A stretch of 64,000 bases of DNA from Cherax quadricarinatus (GCF_038502225.1 NC_091301.1:19556847-19620846), one strand, 5' to 3'. Shown: positions 45,655-58,677, counted from the stretch's first letter. Numbers and translations are program-made. The notes: generated from the letters alone by a model not told the origin.

Positions 45655-46835
45655 TGTACTCACCTAATTGTGGTTGCAGGGGTCGAATCTCAGCTCTTGG
45701 CCCTGCCTCTTCACTGACTGCTACTGGGTCCTCCCTCTCCCTTTTCCATGAGCTTTATCATACCTCGTCTTAAAACTGTGTATGGTTCCTGCCTCCAATA
45801 CATCGCTTGCCAGACTATTCCACTTCCTAACAACTCTGTGGCTGAAGAAATACTTCCTAACATATCTTTGACTCATCTGAGTCTTCAGCTTCCAATTGTG
45901 ACCCCTTGTTTCTGTGTCCCATCTCTGGAGCAGCCTGTGTCTGTCCACCTTGTCTATTCCACGCCGTATTTTGTATGTCATTATCGTGTCTCCCCTGACC
46001 CTCCTGTCCTCCAGTGTCGTCAGATTGATTTTCTTTAACCTTTCTTTGTAGGACATTCCCCTTAGCTATGGAACTAGCCTTGTTGCAAACCTTTGCACTT
46101 TCTCTAATTTCTTGATGTGTTTGACCAGGTGCGAGTTGCAAAATGGTGCTGCGTACTCCTGTATGGGACTGACGTACACATTGTATAAAGTCTTGAATGA
46201 TTCCTTACTGAGGTACCAGAATACTATTCTTAAGTTTGCCAGGCCCCCATATGCCGCAGCAGTTATCTGGTTAATGTGTGCTTCTGGCGACATACTCGGT
46301 ATTATACTCTCTCCTAGATCTTTCTCCTTGAGTAAGGTTTGCAGTCTTTGGCCTCCTAGCCTATACTCTGTCTGCGGTCTTCTTTGCACTTCCCCATTCT
46401 TCATGACTTTGCATTTGGCAGGGTTAAATTCTAGGAGCCAGTTGCTGTACCATGCATCCAGCCTGTCCAGGTCTCATTGTAGACCTGTCTAGTCCACATC
46501 TGATTTAATTCTCCTCATTAACTTCACATCATCTGCAAACAGGGACACTTCTGAGTCTATCTCTTCCATCATGTCGTTCACATATACCAAGAATAGCACT
46601 GGTCCCAGGACTGACCCCTGTGTGACCCCGCTTGTCACAGGCACCCACTGTGATACCTTATCATGGACCATGACTTGCTCTTGCCTCTCTGTTGGGTATT
46701 CTCTGATCCATTGCAGTGCCCTTCCTGTTATGTGTGCCTGATCCTCTAGCTTCTGTTCTAATCTCTTGTGAGGAACTGTGTCAAAGGCCTTGCGGTCCAA
46801 GAAAATGCAATCAACCCACCCCTCCCTGTGTGTGT
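45655..46835 (-). pseudogene. CR1-like LINE: RT palm to 3' end
   Basis: On the minus strand: FLDRKAFDTVPHKRLEQKLE (motif A), VTSGVTQGSVLGPVLFLVY (motif B), EVSLFADDVKLMRRI (motif C); then in other frames LLKEKDLGESIIPSMSPE, AYGGLANLRI, YVSPIQEYAAPF and KLEKVQRFATRLVP, and finally MSYKERLKKINLTTLEDRR, KYFFSHRVVRKWNSL and HSFKTRYDKAHG. Frame breaks lie near 46490 and 46060. Catalytic residues are legible. It starts at a (GT)n-like stretch near 46830 (5' truncation) and ends gtactcacctaattgtgg at 45657. Confidence 0.88.
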
Positions 46836-47250
46836 GTGTGGAACTATATGTGGGTTTATTAAGTGTCTGAAAAGTAGGTGGAATTGTGTGTTGTGCTGTA
46901 TGAGTGTGGAGTTTGCAGTGCTCCCTTACCTGGCTACACTCTCCTGTGACCTGACCCACACCTACCTACTGTTTTGACTCCTCTATGCTTTTACTTCCTC
47001 CTAGTCTTATAGAATCCTGTCTCGCCTTGTTCTATAAATTACCAATTGCTATTCCTTAATGAGTACTTGATAACCTATTCTTTATTGTACTACGAGAGTT
47101 GGACTTCACAATCAGCTTGGCGGTTAATTGGAAACCAAAACCCACACCCAACAACCACCATAGGTGAATACTTGCAATGCAGCCTATATCAGCCTGTAGA
47201 TTGTCTAGCTCGATGTCATGTCCTGGCGTAGATCCACCTCCGTTTCTCGA
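46836..47250. other. No recognised feature
   Basis: No motif-bearing ORF and no repeat I can name. Confidence 0.45.
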
Positions 47251-47519
47251 TATACACCTACCATCCGACTTACGACCTGCTCGACATATGACCACTCGAC
47301 TTACTACCATGTTTTTTTATGCCAAATTTCTGGGAAATAACTGTTTGTGTTGTACACAGTGTTTATCCTAAACCTTACAGTATAAAATACAGTACTAACA
47401 GCATAAAAAGTAAAGTAAAAAGTGAAATACCAAAATAAAACAATGGACTTACTTCCATTTCAGCTTACGACCGGTTGGTCGGAACCAAGCTTGGTCGTAA
47501 GTTGAATGGTACCTGTATA
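47251..47519. mobile_element. MITE with diverged inverted ends
   Basis: The left side has ccatccgacttacgacctgc and the right side, reverse complemented, has ccattcaacttacgacc after tacaggta. The body is AT rich, 269 bp, non-coding. Confidence 0.6.
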
Positions 47520-47854
47520 ATGTACCCTATTCACTGTATTTCTTTCACTGGTCGCACATTTGTTTCACTATATTATCTTTCTTGGGTGACACGTGGCAAC
47601 GTCGCCTGGAGCACACTAGGCCTTCCCACTCTGAATGTACCACCAAGTATCGCTTTCTAGTTCACTTATAAAATTGTGGCTCTCCCCACACTTATGTGGC
47701 CCAGGGCAAATTGTAAATCACTTCAAGGATTGTTCACTACCCTGACACACTTAGCGACCTTTGTAGTACACTTGGGTAGCCCTCAAAAACACTTATATTC
47801 GCGGAGCGCAGAAGGCGTGACTCATGCACGCGGTGTCCCTACACGTGTGTGTGT

Positions 47855-48960
47855 GTGTACTATCCTATTTGTGGTTCCAGGGGTTGAGACATAGCTCCTG
47901 GCCCCACCTCTTCACTGTGTATGTGTGTGTGTACTCACCTATTTGTAGTTGCAGGGGTCGAGTCACAGCTCTGCATGTACTCACCAAGTTGTGGTTACAG
48001 AGGTCGAGTCACAGCTTCTGGCCCCACTTCTTCACTGGTCGCTATTAGGTCACTCTTCCTGCTCCATGAGCTTTATCATACCTCTTCTTAAAGCTTTGTA
48101 TGGATTCTGCCTCCACTACATCACTTCCCAGACTGTTCCACTGTCTAACAACTCTGTGACTGAAGAAATGTGTGTGTACTCACCTAGTTGTACTCACCTA
48201 GTTGAGGTTGCGGGGGTCGAGTCCGAGCTCCTGGCCCCGCCTCTTCACTGATCGCTACTAGGTCACTCTCCCCGAGCCGTGAGCTTTATCATACCTCTGC
48301 TTAAAGCTATGTATGGATCCTGCCTCCACTACATCGCTTCCCAAACTATTCCACTTACTGACTACTCTGTGGCTGAAGAAATACTTCCTAACATCCCTGT
48401 GATTCATCTGTGTCTTTAGCTTCCAACTGTGTCCCCTTGTTGCTGTGTCCAAACTCTGGAACATCCTGTCTTTGTCCACCTTGTCAATTCCCCTCAGTAT
48501 TTTGTATGTCGTTATCATGTCCCCCCTATCTCTCCTGTCCTCCAGTGTCGTCAGGTTGATTTCCCTTAACCTCTCCTCGTAGGACATACCTCTTAGCTCT
48601 GGGACTAGTCTTGTTGCAAACCTTTGCACTTTCTCTAGTTTCTTTACGTGCTTGGCTAGGTGTGGGTTCCAAACTGGTGCCGCATACTCCAATATGGGCC
48701 TAACGTATACGGTGTACAGGGTCCTATTTGTGATTGCAGGGGTCAAGTCATAGCTCCTTGCCCCACCTCTTCGGTGGTTGCTACTATGTTGACTCTCTCC
48801 CTTCTCCATGATCTCTACTGAACCTCTTCTTAAGCTGTGTATGTATAATGCCTCCACTACCTAACTCTCCAGATTGTGCCACTTCCTGACAACTCAGTGA
48901 CTGTGTGTGCATGTAACTGCATGCACATGCATGCACACACAAGTGAGCAGGTGTGAGTGT
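47855..48960 (-). mobile_element. Cluster of five LINE 3' ends of one family
   Basis: Repeated starts of the 3' terminus (+ strand gtactcacctagttgtgg-like) occur at about 47858, 47932, 47978, 48175 and 48722. The longest copy (48190-48720) keeps coding text on the minus strand: RNRTLYTVYVRPILEYAAPV, KLEKVQRFATRLVPELRGM, YEERLREINLTTLEDRR, HSWKLKTQMNHRDVRKYFF. The others are 45-200 bp stubs. They look like serial insertions of strongly 5'-truncated copies near each other's tails. Confidence 0.82.
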
Positions 48961-50190
48961 ACCATACATAATGATTTTATTTTTTCAGCAATGTGATGTG
49001 TGATCTTCAACAGTCAAGCAGTAAAAACTAGCTTCTTGATAGTCATGTGATGGCATTACCTTGTTTGGCTTCTATGGAATATAATTTTGTTTAATAACAA
49101 TCAAGGGGAAGATTGACTAGGATGTAAGTGCAAGATATCATGTAGTCATGGAGCAGCAACACTTTTTGTGTTTTCTATCTGAATATGGTGACACCTGGGT
49201 ACACAGTGTTGGCAGGTCTAGTGTGTGCTGAACATTCATGAGTGGGTTTGAATTGTTTCTTAAAAAAAAAATAATATTGTATAGCATCTCTTTATTATAT
49301 GCTTATTTAAACATGTAGCATAAATTGTTGAATATTTGTTAAAGAAAATGACCTTTGATATCCTATGATATATTATTTTGGAATACATAGATAACCTGAA
49401 GATATATAATTTTCAGCATGTCAGATTTTAGATTAGAACTGTGTGAGAATTAAAGGGGTCAGTATTGAAATAATAAGGTAATACATATAAGTTGTAGGAC
49501 AGGCATACAGTACTGTACTTCATATAATAATGAGAAATAATTTACAGTATATAAAAATTGGGACACTAGATAATGACATTGACAGTCATGTGTTGTTCAG
49601 GTGCTCAATAGTTGTTGTAGGTTCCAGAAAATGTGATACTAGAATGTTAACAATGTCTTGATAATACATACCTCTTTAAACTTGTTAATGATGTACAGTA
49701 GAAATTAATGTCACAACATGATTTCTGACAGATTTCGCTCACAAGTTTGAAAACACATGACGCCTGACCCTGTGTGCTCTTACTATGATCTTGTAACCCG
49801 TGTGTGTATGTTGCTGCTCGTAAGCTTACATAAGTCACCTGAAATATAAAATGGTATTTTTTCCAAAATTTTCTGAATAATAATTCTGTGTATGTATTAC
49901 TGTAAGATGCAAGTATTTGTTGTCTACTGTTTAGAGAAACATTTTGAAAAGAGTAGCAAGTGAAAGAAAAAAAAAGCTTAAGTTTAGTTCACTGTATGAA
50001 GCATTTGGGGTACACAGCATTCTCACTCAAAGCTGTGAAACAAAGGTCATGCATATATCCTTCATCAGATAAGTAGCTACAAAATTTTTGTTTAGATATT
50101 ACAGTAGAACTGTTATGTAATAAGTATAGGTAATCATTTTCCAAATTTTTTCCTGACACAAGTTCTTCCATTTACTGAGTAGTAAAAAAA
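48961..50190. other. AT-rich DNA without recognised feature
   Basis: No gene, no clear repeat. Only short ORFs. Confidence 0.5.
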
Positions 50191-50194
50191 CCAC

Positions 50195-50345
50195 AGTACA
50201 GCTGGGGATTGAACTTGCAGACTGGGTAACACGCTGGTCTGGAGTTTTACGACTCGCTAGCCGCGAGTTCAATCCCCACCCGTACCCTGGTTTCTTTGCA
50301 ATCGTGTCATTACGATTTTGTGAGTATTGAATAGTAATCTTGATG
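50195..50345 (+). mobile_element. tRNA-derived SINE, family C
   Basis: The head contains ggtctggagttttacgactc and a B box in gcgagttcaatcccc, then acccgtaccctggtttcttt and gtgtcattacgattttgtga. A reverse copy with a head duplication is at 57695-57840. Confidence 0.65.
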
Positions 50346-50685
50346 AGTGGAACAGTTGCTACTACTGTGTTGTGCAATATATTATGTTCTTTAATTACCT
50401 ATTTTGCTTATTAACAAAGCTCACCCTGGTTTTAATGCAGTATATGATGAAACAACTAAGATGAATATATTACACTTCTGTGTTACTGTAATTAATTTTA
50501 TATTTTTACATTATTCAGGGAAATAATTTTTTTAACACAATAACAACAATAACAAGTTTATTTTAACATGATACATATTTGTACAAAGGATTGTAACAAT
50601 TTGGTGAACATTTTATATAATTTATATTGTTATTATAGTACAGAACCCTTTCTGTATCTCTGAATGATCTTTTAAATTATATACA

Positions 50686-50717
<32 letters not shown>

Positions 50718-50985
50718 GAGTCTGGGATAAGCAAGTTCAAACATTGGAAACATTTTAGAAAATTATTAATATAACAAGTATGCTAAAATTTTGAAAGCCT
50801 TATGTGGTGTAAAGTTTTCTTAATAGTAAGAAACATTTATAAACCTGAACACATGTTTCAGTATCAGTGACATTATCAGTTACAGTGTTTGGTGTGTTCC
50901 TCAGTTTAATGGCTACAGTAACTTACAGAAAACTGAATGAATAATGCAATTTTCCATGTTTAGGATATGGAAATTGTCATGTTAT
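50346..50985. other. AT-rich DNA with poly-T run
   Basis: Includes about 27 T at 50691-50717, which could be the complement of a retroposon poly-A tail. Nothing else recognised. Confidence 0.5.
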
Positions 50986-50989
50986 TATA

Positions 50990-51125
50990 TTCATGAAGCT
51001 CTAAACCCATATGGGTTGTACAACACCTAGCAAATGAGAGGGAATCAGATTAGATCCAAGGAACTGAAGGGTAGCTCTAATTCCTTGGATCAAGGCCCCT
51101 TGACAACATGAGAGGCACCCCCCCA
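50990..51125 (+). mobile_element. SINE family A, old copy
   Basis: Reads gctctaaacccatatgggtt, tccaaggaactgaagggtag, ccttggatcaaggccccttg. Strongly diverged. Confidence 0.55.
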
Positions 51126-51275
51126 CTTGTAGGCTTCTCATGCTGTGTTTTGTGCATTCATTGTAGTTATTCAGAATTAAGTTACTTTTCTGTAAAAGTA
51201 TTTGCAGCTACTGTGATAACCTATTTAATAAATGCTTCAGAATTTAAAAATTTAATTATCAAGTAAGAAAAAAAG

Positions 51276-51395
51276 GCACAATACCGTGACTGGAACAATA
51301 CACAAATAACCCACACATAGAAGATGTCCAAGTCGGACCGAAATGTCGTCGTAAGCTCCTCTCTTCTATGTGCAGGTTATTTGTGTATTTTTAAT
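51276..51395. mobile_element. Foldback PLE-related fragment, family g
   Basis: Arms 51297-51324 and 51362-51389 (28 bp, two mismatches) enclose gtccaagtcggaccgaaatg, with stem GTCC/GGAC before GAAA. A piece of its flank (cacaataccgtggctggaa) recurs at 63891-63909. Confidence 0.65.
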
Positions 51396-52105
51396 TATTA
51401 AAAACTGAAATTATATCAAAGAGAAAAATGATAATTTTTGTATAATTTAAAACAGTAACTGCACAATTATGTAATCAGTTAAGATCAGAATTTTTCCTAT
51501 ATTATTTGCATTGTCAATTTCGAAAATCATGCGAGGTAAAATGCAATAAGTCTGCAACATCTTTATGACTTTATTTATAGTATAAGGGTACTGTAGTGGT
51601 AAGTAGGTCATGTATGTCATTTTGAGCAAAATATGTGAAACCATTTTCTTGCCAAAATTGTATTACTGTAATATAATTATCTATTTTGCATACATAAATC
51701 TTGTTCAAAATTCAAGACAATATTAATAATATAAGACTATGTTATGGTTCCCAAAAGTATTATACTATTCATGTTGTGAAAGTCACCTATACATTGTTTT
51801 CAATAATTTATTGTGTTTAAAATATACAAAAATACATGGAATGCTTCCCTATTTCATAATATGTAACCATTGTGTTTTTTTAACATTTTATAATGTTCTT
51901 TGAGTATAACTGGGACCATTTCCTCTTTGTATTTTTTGAAAGTTTTTGAGAGTTCTAGTGATTTTTAAAAATATCAAACCATCCTTAAAAAATATATAAA
52001 ATATAAATAGATATAACTTTTATACATATTAATTTTAAAAGTTTAGAGCTGATATCCTACCTCAGCTCATTTCAAAGTCTAACACTATGTAAAGTATACT
52101 ACCAC
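51396..52105. other. AT-rich DNA without recognised feature
   Basis: Only short ORFs; nothing supported. Confidence 0.5.
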
Positions 52106-52107
52106 CT

Positions 52108-52280
52108 GGGATATGACCTACAATAGTCAATTAACACCCAGATACATACCTACTTACTGCCAGGTGAATAGGGGCAGCAGGTGTATGGAAACATGCCCAA
52201 TGTTTCCACCCATACAGGGGATCAAATCATGGACACTCATTATGTGAGCTCAGTGTGCTACTTACCGAGCACGTGAGTAA
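52108..52280 (-). mobile_element. SINE family B, old copy
   Basis: The + strand reads ttaacacccagatacatacc, ctgccaggtgaataggggc, ggtgtatggaaacatgccc, ggggatcaaatcatgg and gtgctacttaccgagcac, the reversed body and head of family B with many changes. Confidence 0.65.
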
Positions 52281-52299
52281 GTTGTAATCAACTCTCCCG

Positions 52300-52735
52300 C
52301 GCCTGGAGCACAGGCAAGAGAGATATATCATAATCTACACATAGAAGATCCTGGAAGGACTGGTCCCTAATCTGCACACAGAAATCACTTCCTATAAAAG
52401 CAAAAGACTTGGCAGGTGATGCAACATACCCCCAGTGAAAAGTAGGAGTGCCATTAGTACACTAAGAGAAAACACAATAAGTGTCCGGGGCCCAAGACTG
52501 TTCAACAGCCTTCTACCAGCCATAAGAGGAATTACCAATAGACCCCTGGTTGTCTTCAAGAGGGAGCTGGACAGATACCTAAAGTCAGTGCCAGATCATC
52601 CAGGCTGTGGTTCGTACATTGGACTATGCGGCCAGCAGTAACAGCCTCGTTGATCAGGCCCTGATCCACCAGGAGGCCTGGTTATAGACCGGGCCATGGG
52701 GGCATTGATCCCCAGAATACCCTCCAGGTAGGTAG
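52300..52735 (+). pseudogene. LINE C-terminus and 3' UTR (same family as 30266-30945)
   Basis: The frame 52435-52641 reads STLRENTISVRGPRLFNSLL, PAIRGITNRPLVVFKRELDR and HPGCGSYIGLCGQQ. The 3' UTR has tgatcaggccctgatccacc, aggaggcctgg and accctccaggtaggtag. 5' truncated. Confidence 0.82.
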
Positions 52736-54090
52736 TGGGACCTTGGCTGTCGAACTTAATTTGTTCCAGAGGTCGGTTCAACAACCAAACCAATTTTTCC
52801 CATAAAGAATAATGTAAATAGAGTTAATCCATTCCAGACCAAAAATGACAGTATAATAATTTATTAATAATAATGTACAAACTTCTATATAAAAAATGTA
52901 TAAAATTATACAGCACACAGAAACTGTAAAAAATTAATACTAAATGAAAATTTAACTGCCTCTCACCTGTCAGAGGAGAGCTAATGGTAAAATTCTAGTG
53001 GCTTTAAATCTTGCAGGACAAAGTTGGTAGACCTACATGTGAGAGAATGGGTTTGCATGGTCAGTGCGTGCAAAATAAAAAAAAAACTGCAACACGCAGT
53101 GCAAAATGATAAAAAACTACAACTGTGTTTTTGGTTTAAAACAGCTAATTTACCGTGTATTTTCGTATGGTATTTATGGTTGTATTCTCGATTTCGTGGT
53201 CTCATTTGATAGAATGAAAGATATATTACAGAAATATTGATGAATTTCAATGGTTTAAAGACTAAAAGTAGCTCGAAATTGAGCTCAAATTAGCAGATAT
53301 GTTCGATTTTTGCCGATGTTCAAGAGGAAACAAATCACGTCGTGCATCCAATATACATAAACTGGTGGGTCGAATACGCATTTACGAATGTGCTGATACT
53401 TATACAATTATTACAATTATGCAGTAGTCTGAATAACAATAAATCTTCTATATTTTGTGTGAATAAAAATTCAAAATGAAAAGTAAGAGTAATACAAGAG
53501 GGGCCTGGAGACATGACTAATGAACAGATAAAATGTTATTTTAGTGCCAGGAATGTCTGCATTGTTTATGCTGGACCCTATTTTGAAATTGGCCTGTCTT
53601 GAATTTTGTGTGAAATTGGCCAAATTAGTTACTTCAGATCATTTTATTGGGTAGCTGAAATTGGTAAATGGGCAGCTTCTTGTACTCAATCAATAGAATA
53701 AAGGAGTTTTAGTGAAATAGCTATGAGTTTGGTCGACTGGAACAGTGGAATTGGCCCAATATGGGGCTCGAAGTAGGCGAAACACCGATGTGTGCACATC
53801 GCCAAGACCGCTAACTTCACAACAGCATAATTCCATATGTTTTCCATCAAATTTTATACTCTTGGTTTCATTACCTTCACAAGATGCACAGCAAGAGCTC
53901 AAGAAATGTTTACAGCATGTGAGTTAGTTGCTATACTGACTGAGACCCACACTGTGGACTTTGGTAATCACGTGATCTGAGTGTTGCCGGTCGACAACCA
54001 AGACCATATACGAAAACCAGGACCGATTTTCTTGTTCAAAAACTGATTTGTTCAACAATTAGTCCTTTCGACATTCGAGATTCCACTGTA
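52733..54090. mobile_element. Putative non-autonomous mariner/pogo-type DNA element
   Basis: The left end tagtgggaccttggctgtcg and the reverse complement of the right end (tacagtggaatctcgaatgt) are similar, allowing one gap and several mismatches, in the CAGTGG style typical of pogo/Tc1 ends. Near both ends lies the cgaac/ttgttc-type text. The 1.36-kb interior has no transposase that I can recognise. The ORF at 53690-53902 is unsupported. Confidence 0.45.
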
Positions 54091-55448
54091 TTTTGATGAA
54101 GCTGCTGACTGTTCAACATTAAAGGTATACCATAATCATTTCTTTATAATCAAAAGACTTACATATACTGCATATATAAACTCATATTCTTATGTAGACA
54201 CATACCAACATGCATAAGCATGCATGTACATATATGTACATCAACAGTAAGAACAAGATACCACACCTATTACCCACAAAAGAATCAGTGCTGAAAATAC
54301 ACAAGAATGTCCTTCACAGTGATAGAACAAAGGAATGGCTTGCAAGAGGAATTAGTAAGTGATACAACCACTAAAAATTTTAAACTTAGATTTGCTCCTA
54401 AAAAGAATATGAGAAAGTAAAGATAGAATATCTCTATGGAACCAGCGATGGAAGGCAATAATTATAAATTCAAATTATGAAAAAAAGTATTTAAAGAACA
54501 TATGACAATAGTCATTCAAAAATCAAATGGTTGATAGATGGAATGGGATCCAAGAGGAAGTAGTGTCCACTAATACTACTAGTAAATTATAATACTGTAT
54601 TTATGACAAACTGATCAGTGAAGCAGGATACAACAAGCAGAGCTCTATTTATATATCAGCAACAAGTACATGTATATAATTACATGCACGCAATACAGAT
54701 AATTCTGAAAACTTAGTGGGAAATATCTAGGTGCATACAACTTTCCATTTAGCCAAGAGAAAAGGAATTTTAAGTGATGGACTACTTAATACAGGTACTG
54801 TGAAAAAAAAAAGCAAAAAACATTGTAACAGATTTCAGTTTCATTAATCCCTTGGCTGGATAATATTGCAACATATATCTCAATATAATTCAGCTAGATG
54901 ACTATGGAAACATTAGGGAAAATTTTTGCTTAGCAAAATCTTCACCTTCACCTATCAGCTTCCAAAAAACCTAAACTTCTGTATTTCTTGACATAATATG
55001 AGCCTACTAGAAAAGTACCAGTCATAAAAGCTATACAATTCAGCCAAAACAACTAAGAAAAATATGTCTTCATTACAAACTTACCAAATGAGGTCCACAT
55101 TTCTTGCAATGTCTTAGAAAAAGGGTGAAAAGTCACCCTCCCTGAGCACATTCATTGTTTTTTTTTTTTTTTTTTTTTGCCATGGCCTATTTTTTTTTCA
55201 TGGTATTTATTGTAAAACATAACATATGTACTTACTGTAAAATCATAACTTAAAAAACAGTAACATTTATAATAAATTAATTATTTTATTTGGCAAAGGA
55301 GTGGCATCTTTTTTGTGTGCTTGCTCTTCCAATTTTATAACCTGGCTATGATACCAATTTCCTGACTCCTTATACCAATAAAATATTATCATACTACACA
55401 TTCAACAAATTATCGTATAATGTACTAAAAAAATTAAATGTGGTACAG
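54091..55448. other. AT-rich DNA without recognised feature
   Basis: Contains a T run at 55159-55178. No gene seen. Confidence 0.5.
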
Positions 55449-55461
55449 TAAAAAATAAGCA

Positions 55462-56051
55462 CATATGCAACAGTTAGGTATCTTTATTTTGAAACGTTTC
55501 GCCTACACAGTAGGCTTCTTCAGTCGAGTACAGAAAAGTTGATAGAAGCAGAAGATACTTGAAGACGATGTAATCAGTCCATCACCCTTAAAGTTTTGAG
55601 GTGGTCAGTCCCTCAGTCTGGAGAAGAGCATTGTTCCATAGTAGGAAACAATATTGTTTCCTACAATGGAACAATGCTCTTCTCCAGACTGAGGGACTGA
55701 CCACCTCAAAACTTTAAGGGTGATGGACTGATTACATCGTCTTCAAGTATCTTCTGCTTCTATCAACTTTTCCCTCAGTCTGGAGAAGAGCATTGTTCCA
55801 TAGTAGGAAACAATATTGTTTCCTACAATGGAACAATGCTCTTCTCCAGACTGAGGGACTGACCACCTCAAAACTTTAAGGGTGATGGACTGATTACATC
55901 GTCTTCAAGTATCTTCTGCTTCTATCAACTTTTCTGTACTCGACTGAAGAAGCCTACTGTGTAGGCGAAACGTTTCGAAATAAAGATACCTAACTGTTGC
56001 ATATGTGTCTTACCTAACAACCTGTCGGTATTTTATACCATTTTAATGTTC
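55462..56051. mobile_element. Palindromic PLE-end element, family c, with internal 162-bp duplication
   Basis: Flanked by aaaaaataagca at 55450-55461 and 56052-56063 (12 bp). Left and right ends are inverted copies, each with the GCCTAC-tgt-GTAGGC hairpin, GAAACG and AATAAAGATACC. The middle (ccctcagtctggagaagagc and its complement around aaacaatattgtttcc) is present twice: units 55610-55771 and 55772-55933. The right end is gtcggtattttataccattt, as in the palindrome at 8282-9092. Confidence 0.85.
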
Positions 56052-56063
56052 AAAAAATAAGCA

Positions 56064-57690
56064 GTCAGAAAAACTACTTTTCTAAACCATTTGCCAAAGT
56101 AAAAGAAATATACATTTCTTGATTTTACCTGACAAAACAAATACATATATAAGCATACACCTATACCACACATACACTAAATAGTTATAATACAATCAAG
56201 ATATGTATTTCATTAAAAAAAACAACAGAATAAATAACAGAAATAAAATTTCCATCTTATAAATTCATTGCATATTGTACTCTGAGTTACTAAATCATGT
56301 TCAATTTATATTTATAGGCCATTGGTGGTTATCTGTTACTCCCATCAAAATTTTAATTACTGAAATAAGAAAATTATACTGGAATTGTTTTTTCATCACT
56401 GATTATAACATGGGTTTCTAGGGACAATAAAAAATAAGGGGGTAGTTTAATTTAAAATTAAGTCAGCAATTCTCCTCGGAAATGCCAACTGGATATTAAA
56501 TTCCTCAATGTGATTTTTTGTATGCATAAGCACATCAAAGCCATGACTTTAGCATGAGAAGTAAACCTACATGTAAACTGCTAAAATCAGTGTTTATAAA
56601 AAGAAGAAATTTGTCACATAAATTAGTTAAACCTACATGTAAAAACATTCATGGTCTACTGGAGAGAAGGCTAGTTGCAAGATATGACTTATGGTAAGAT
56701 ACAAAGGCATAAACACAAATTAGTTCACAAAAAAAAGGAAAGCATGATATACTGATTTAAAACACTATCTTATATTATTATTACTGTATTATAATGGTCA
56801 TACATTGCCTGGAGATTGGGAAGTAATTAGGTTGAATCCAAGAAAAGGAAGACCAGCTCTAACCTCTTGAATAAAGAGATCTTCAGCATCAAGGCACCCT
56901 TTGAAGAAAGGTATTTTATAGAGACTAAATGGAAACAAGTATCAGAAAGGACAAACATTAATGAACATAATTGCTTTAGAAAAAATTCTACATTTTATAA
57001 AAGGCCATTACTAAGACCATTGCACCTGAAAGGTTAGAAGCCAGCAATAAGCCAAGAAAGTCATTAAGTATGGCTTATCTGCATTTGAATTCTTTGGTCC
57101 TCTCTTTCAAGATGCAATCCAATATAGTTGGCTGACACCCAGGTACCAATTTATTAGACACATGGTCAATATCTCCCTCTGATATGACTGAACTCAGGTC
57201 CCTCAATTGTGAGCCCTAAGCACCACCGGACTGAGCCACTAGTTCCATTGCATGGAACAAGGGCAAAAATCAACATCTGAACATTGATAAAAAAAGAAGT
57301 CTTAAAACATTATTTATGTATGCAAAATAATGTATGAAAATATTGCAAGTTATATTCATTTTACATAATACAGTATCCAGTTTACAGATTCTTCAATGAG
57401 AAATGAATGACATAATGAAGAGGTGTTTGATACAAGGTTCAGGAAAGTTATGAAAAAAATGAAAATTCTTATAACCATTACAGAAAGTGTGCTAATCGAA
57501 AAACCTAGTGAAGATAATGACAAGCTAGAAAGCAGTCAAGAGCAAATTTAAATAAAATCTATGTTTTTAAGAAGTTAACTAAATGAAAGACAAATTACAA
57601 TGATGACAAAATTGCCAAATTAAACAGAAAACCATAAGTTATTAAATGCAATATTCCAGAATATTGTACATTCGTCGAGAAAAAACTTAA
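56064..57690. other. AT-rich DNA with two worn SINEs
   Basis: 56815-56905 resembles family A (ggttgaatccaagaaaagga, ctctaacctcttgaataaag). 57110-57245 resembles family B reversed (ggctgacacccaggtaccaa, ctcaggtccctcaattgtg). The rest has no feature I can support. Confidence 0.5.
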
Positions 57691-57694
57691 TAGA

Positions 57695-57840
57695 AACTCG
57701 CCACCCATACCGTGGTGGCAAGTTCAATCCTTACCACAGTAAGGGTGGGGATTGAACTTGTGGCAAGCGAGTCATAAAACTCCAGGCCAGCATGTAGGAT
57801 ACTGGGCCAACTTAATACACACACACACCAAGAGAGATTC
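57695..57840 (-). mobile_element. SINE family C copy with inverted head
   Basis: ggtggggattgaacttgtgg and gagtcataaaactccaggcc are the reverse of the family C head at 50195. The first ~45 bases (gtggtggcaagttcaatcc) repeat the head in opposite orientation, giving a foldback. Confidence 0.6.
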
Positions 57841-57935
57841 TGCTCAAAAAAGAAAATATAAAAAGAAAAAGTACTGTACTGTACTAATATTAAACTAACC
57901 CCTTTAGACAGCAGCTTCTGACAGTAAACCTAATA

Positions 57936-58259
57936 CAGCCTCTCCTCACTTAACGATGGAGTTCCATTCCTAAGACCACGTCGATAAATGAATTCATCAC
58001 TAAATAAGGAGCATTCTATAATGGTAGTGGGTTGGTGTCGACCATCTTTGATATTGTTTTAATGTCACCTTTGCACCATTTACAATATTTCTAGTATAGT
58101 TTTAAATGTTTAAACAGAAGTCTACTGCATATTGTAATAAACAGAATAGAAGATATCAGTTCTAATATACATTATTTAGGTATGCATACTGGTCTGAGAG
58201 CCCATTGTGAGTCCAAGTCATCGGTAAACGAGTACATCGCGAAGTGAGGAGAGGCTGTA
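57936..58259. mobile_element. MITE family M1, copy 1
   Basis: Left end tacagcctctcctcacttaa, right end gcgaagtgaggagaggctgta, complementary with few mismatches, TA at both borders as in Tc1/mariner insertions. 324 bp, no ORF. A copy in reverse internal orientation lies at 59385-59681. Confidence 0.85.
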
Positions 58260-58677
58260 ATGTATGGCTTCTAGTAACCTCCCAGGTCAAAAATTTATAC
58301 ATGTACTGGCAAGGCTCCATCTCCGTTGCTTGTTGATGCTTGAGCAAAGACCATTAATGAGTGGTGGTCTCTTAGATAATTATTCAAGACTTATTGCCAC
58401 AAATTTTGGGAATGAATGAGGGGCAAGACAGGTTTTCAGTGTGTTCAAAATGGACAACCCACTTTCATCTCCCTCTCCTTGCTCTTTGCTTGGTAGCTTC
58501 TCTTGATTTTGGCAGAAATCAAGTGTCTCATTATTAGGTATTTCCTCAGAGAGAAAACTTGTAGTGACTGCAGATTTTTTTTACTACCCAATGTTTCCAC
58601 AAAATAACAAGGGAACACCTATTGATCAGCATTTAACTTTCAATGCTGGTGTTTCTTTGTTAAAGAAAGGTTCAAAT

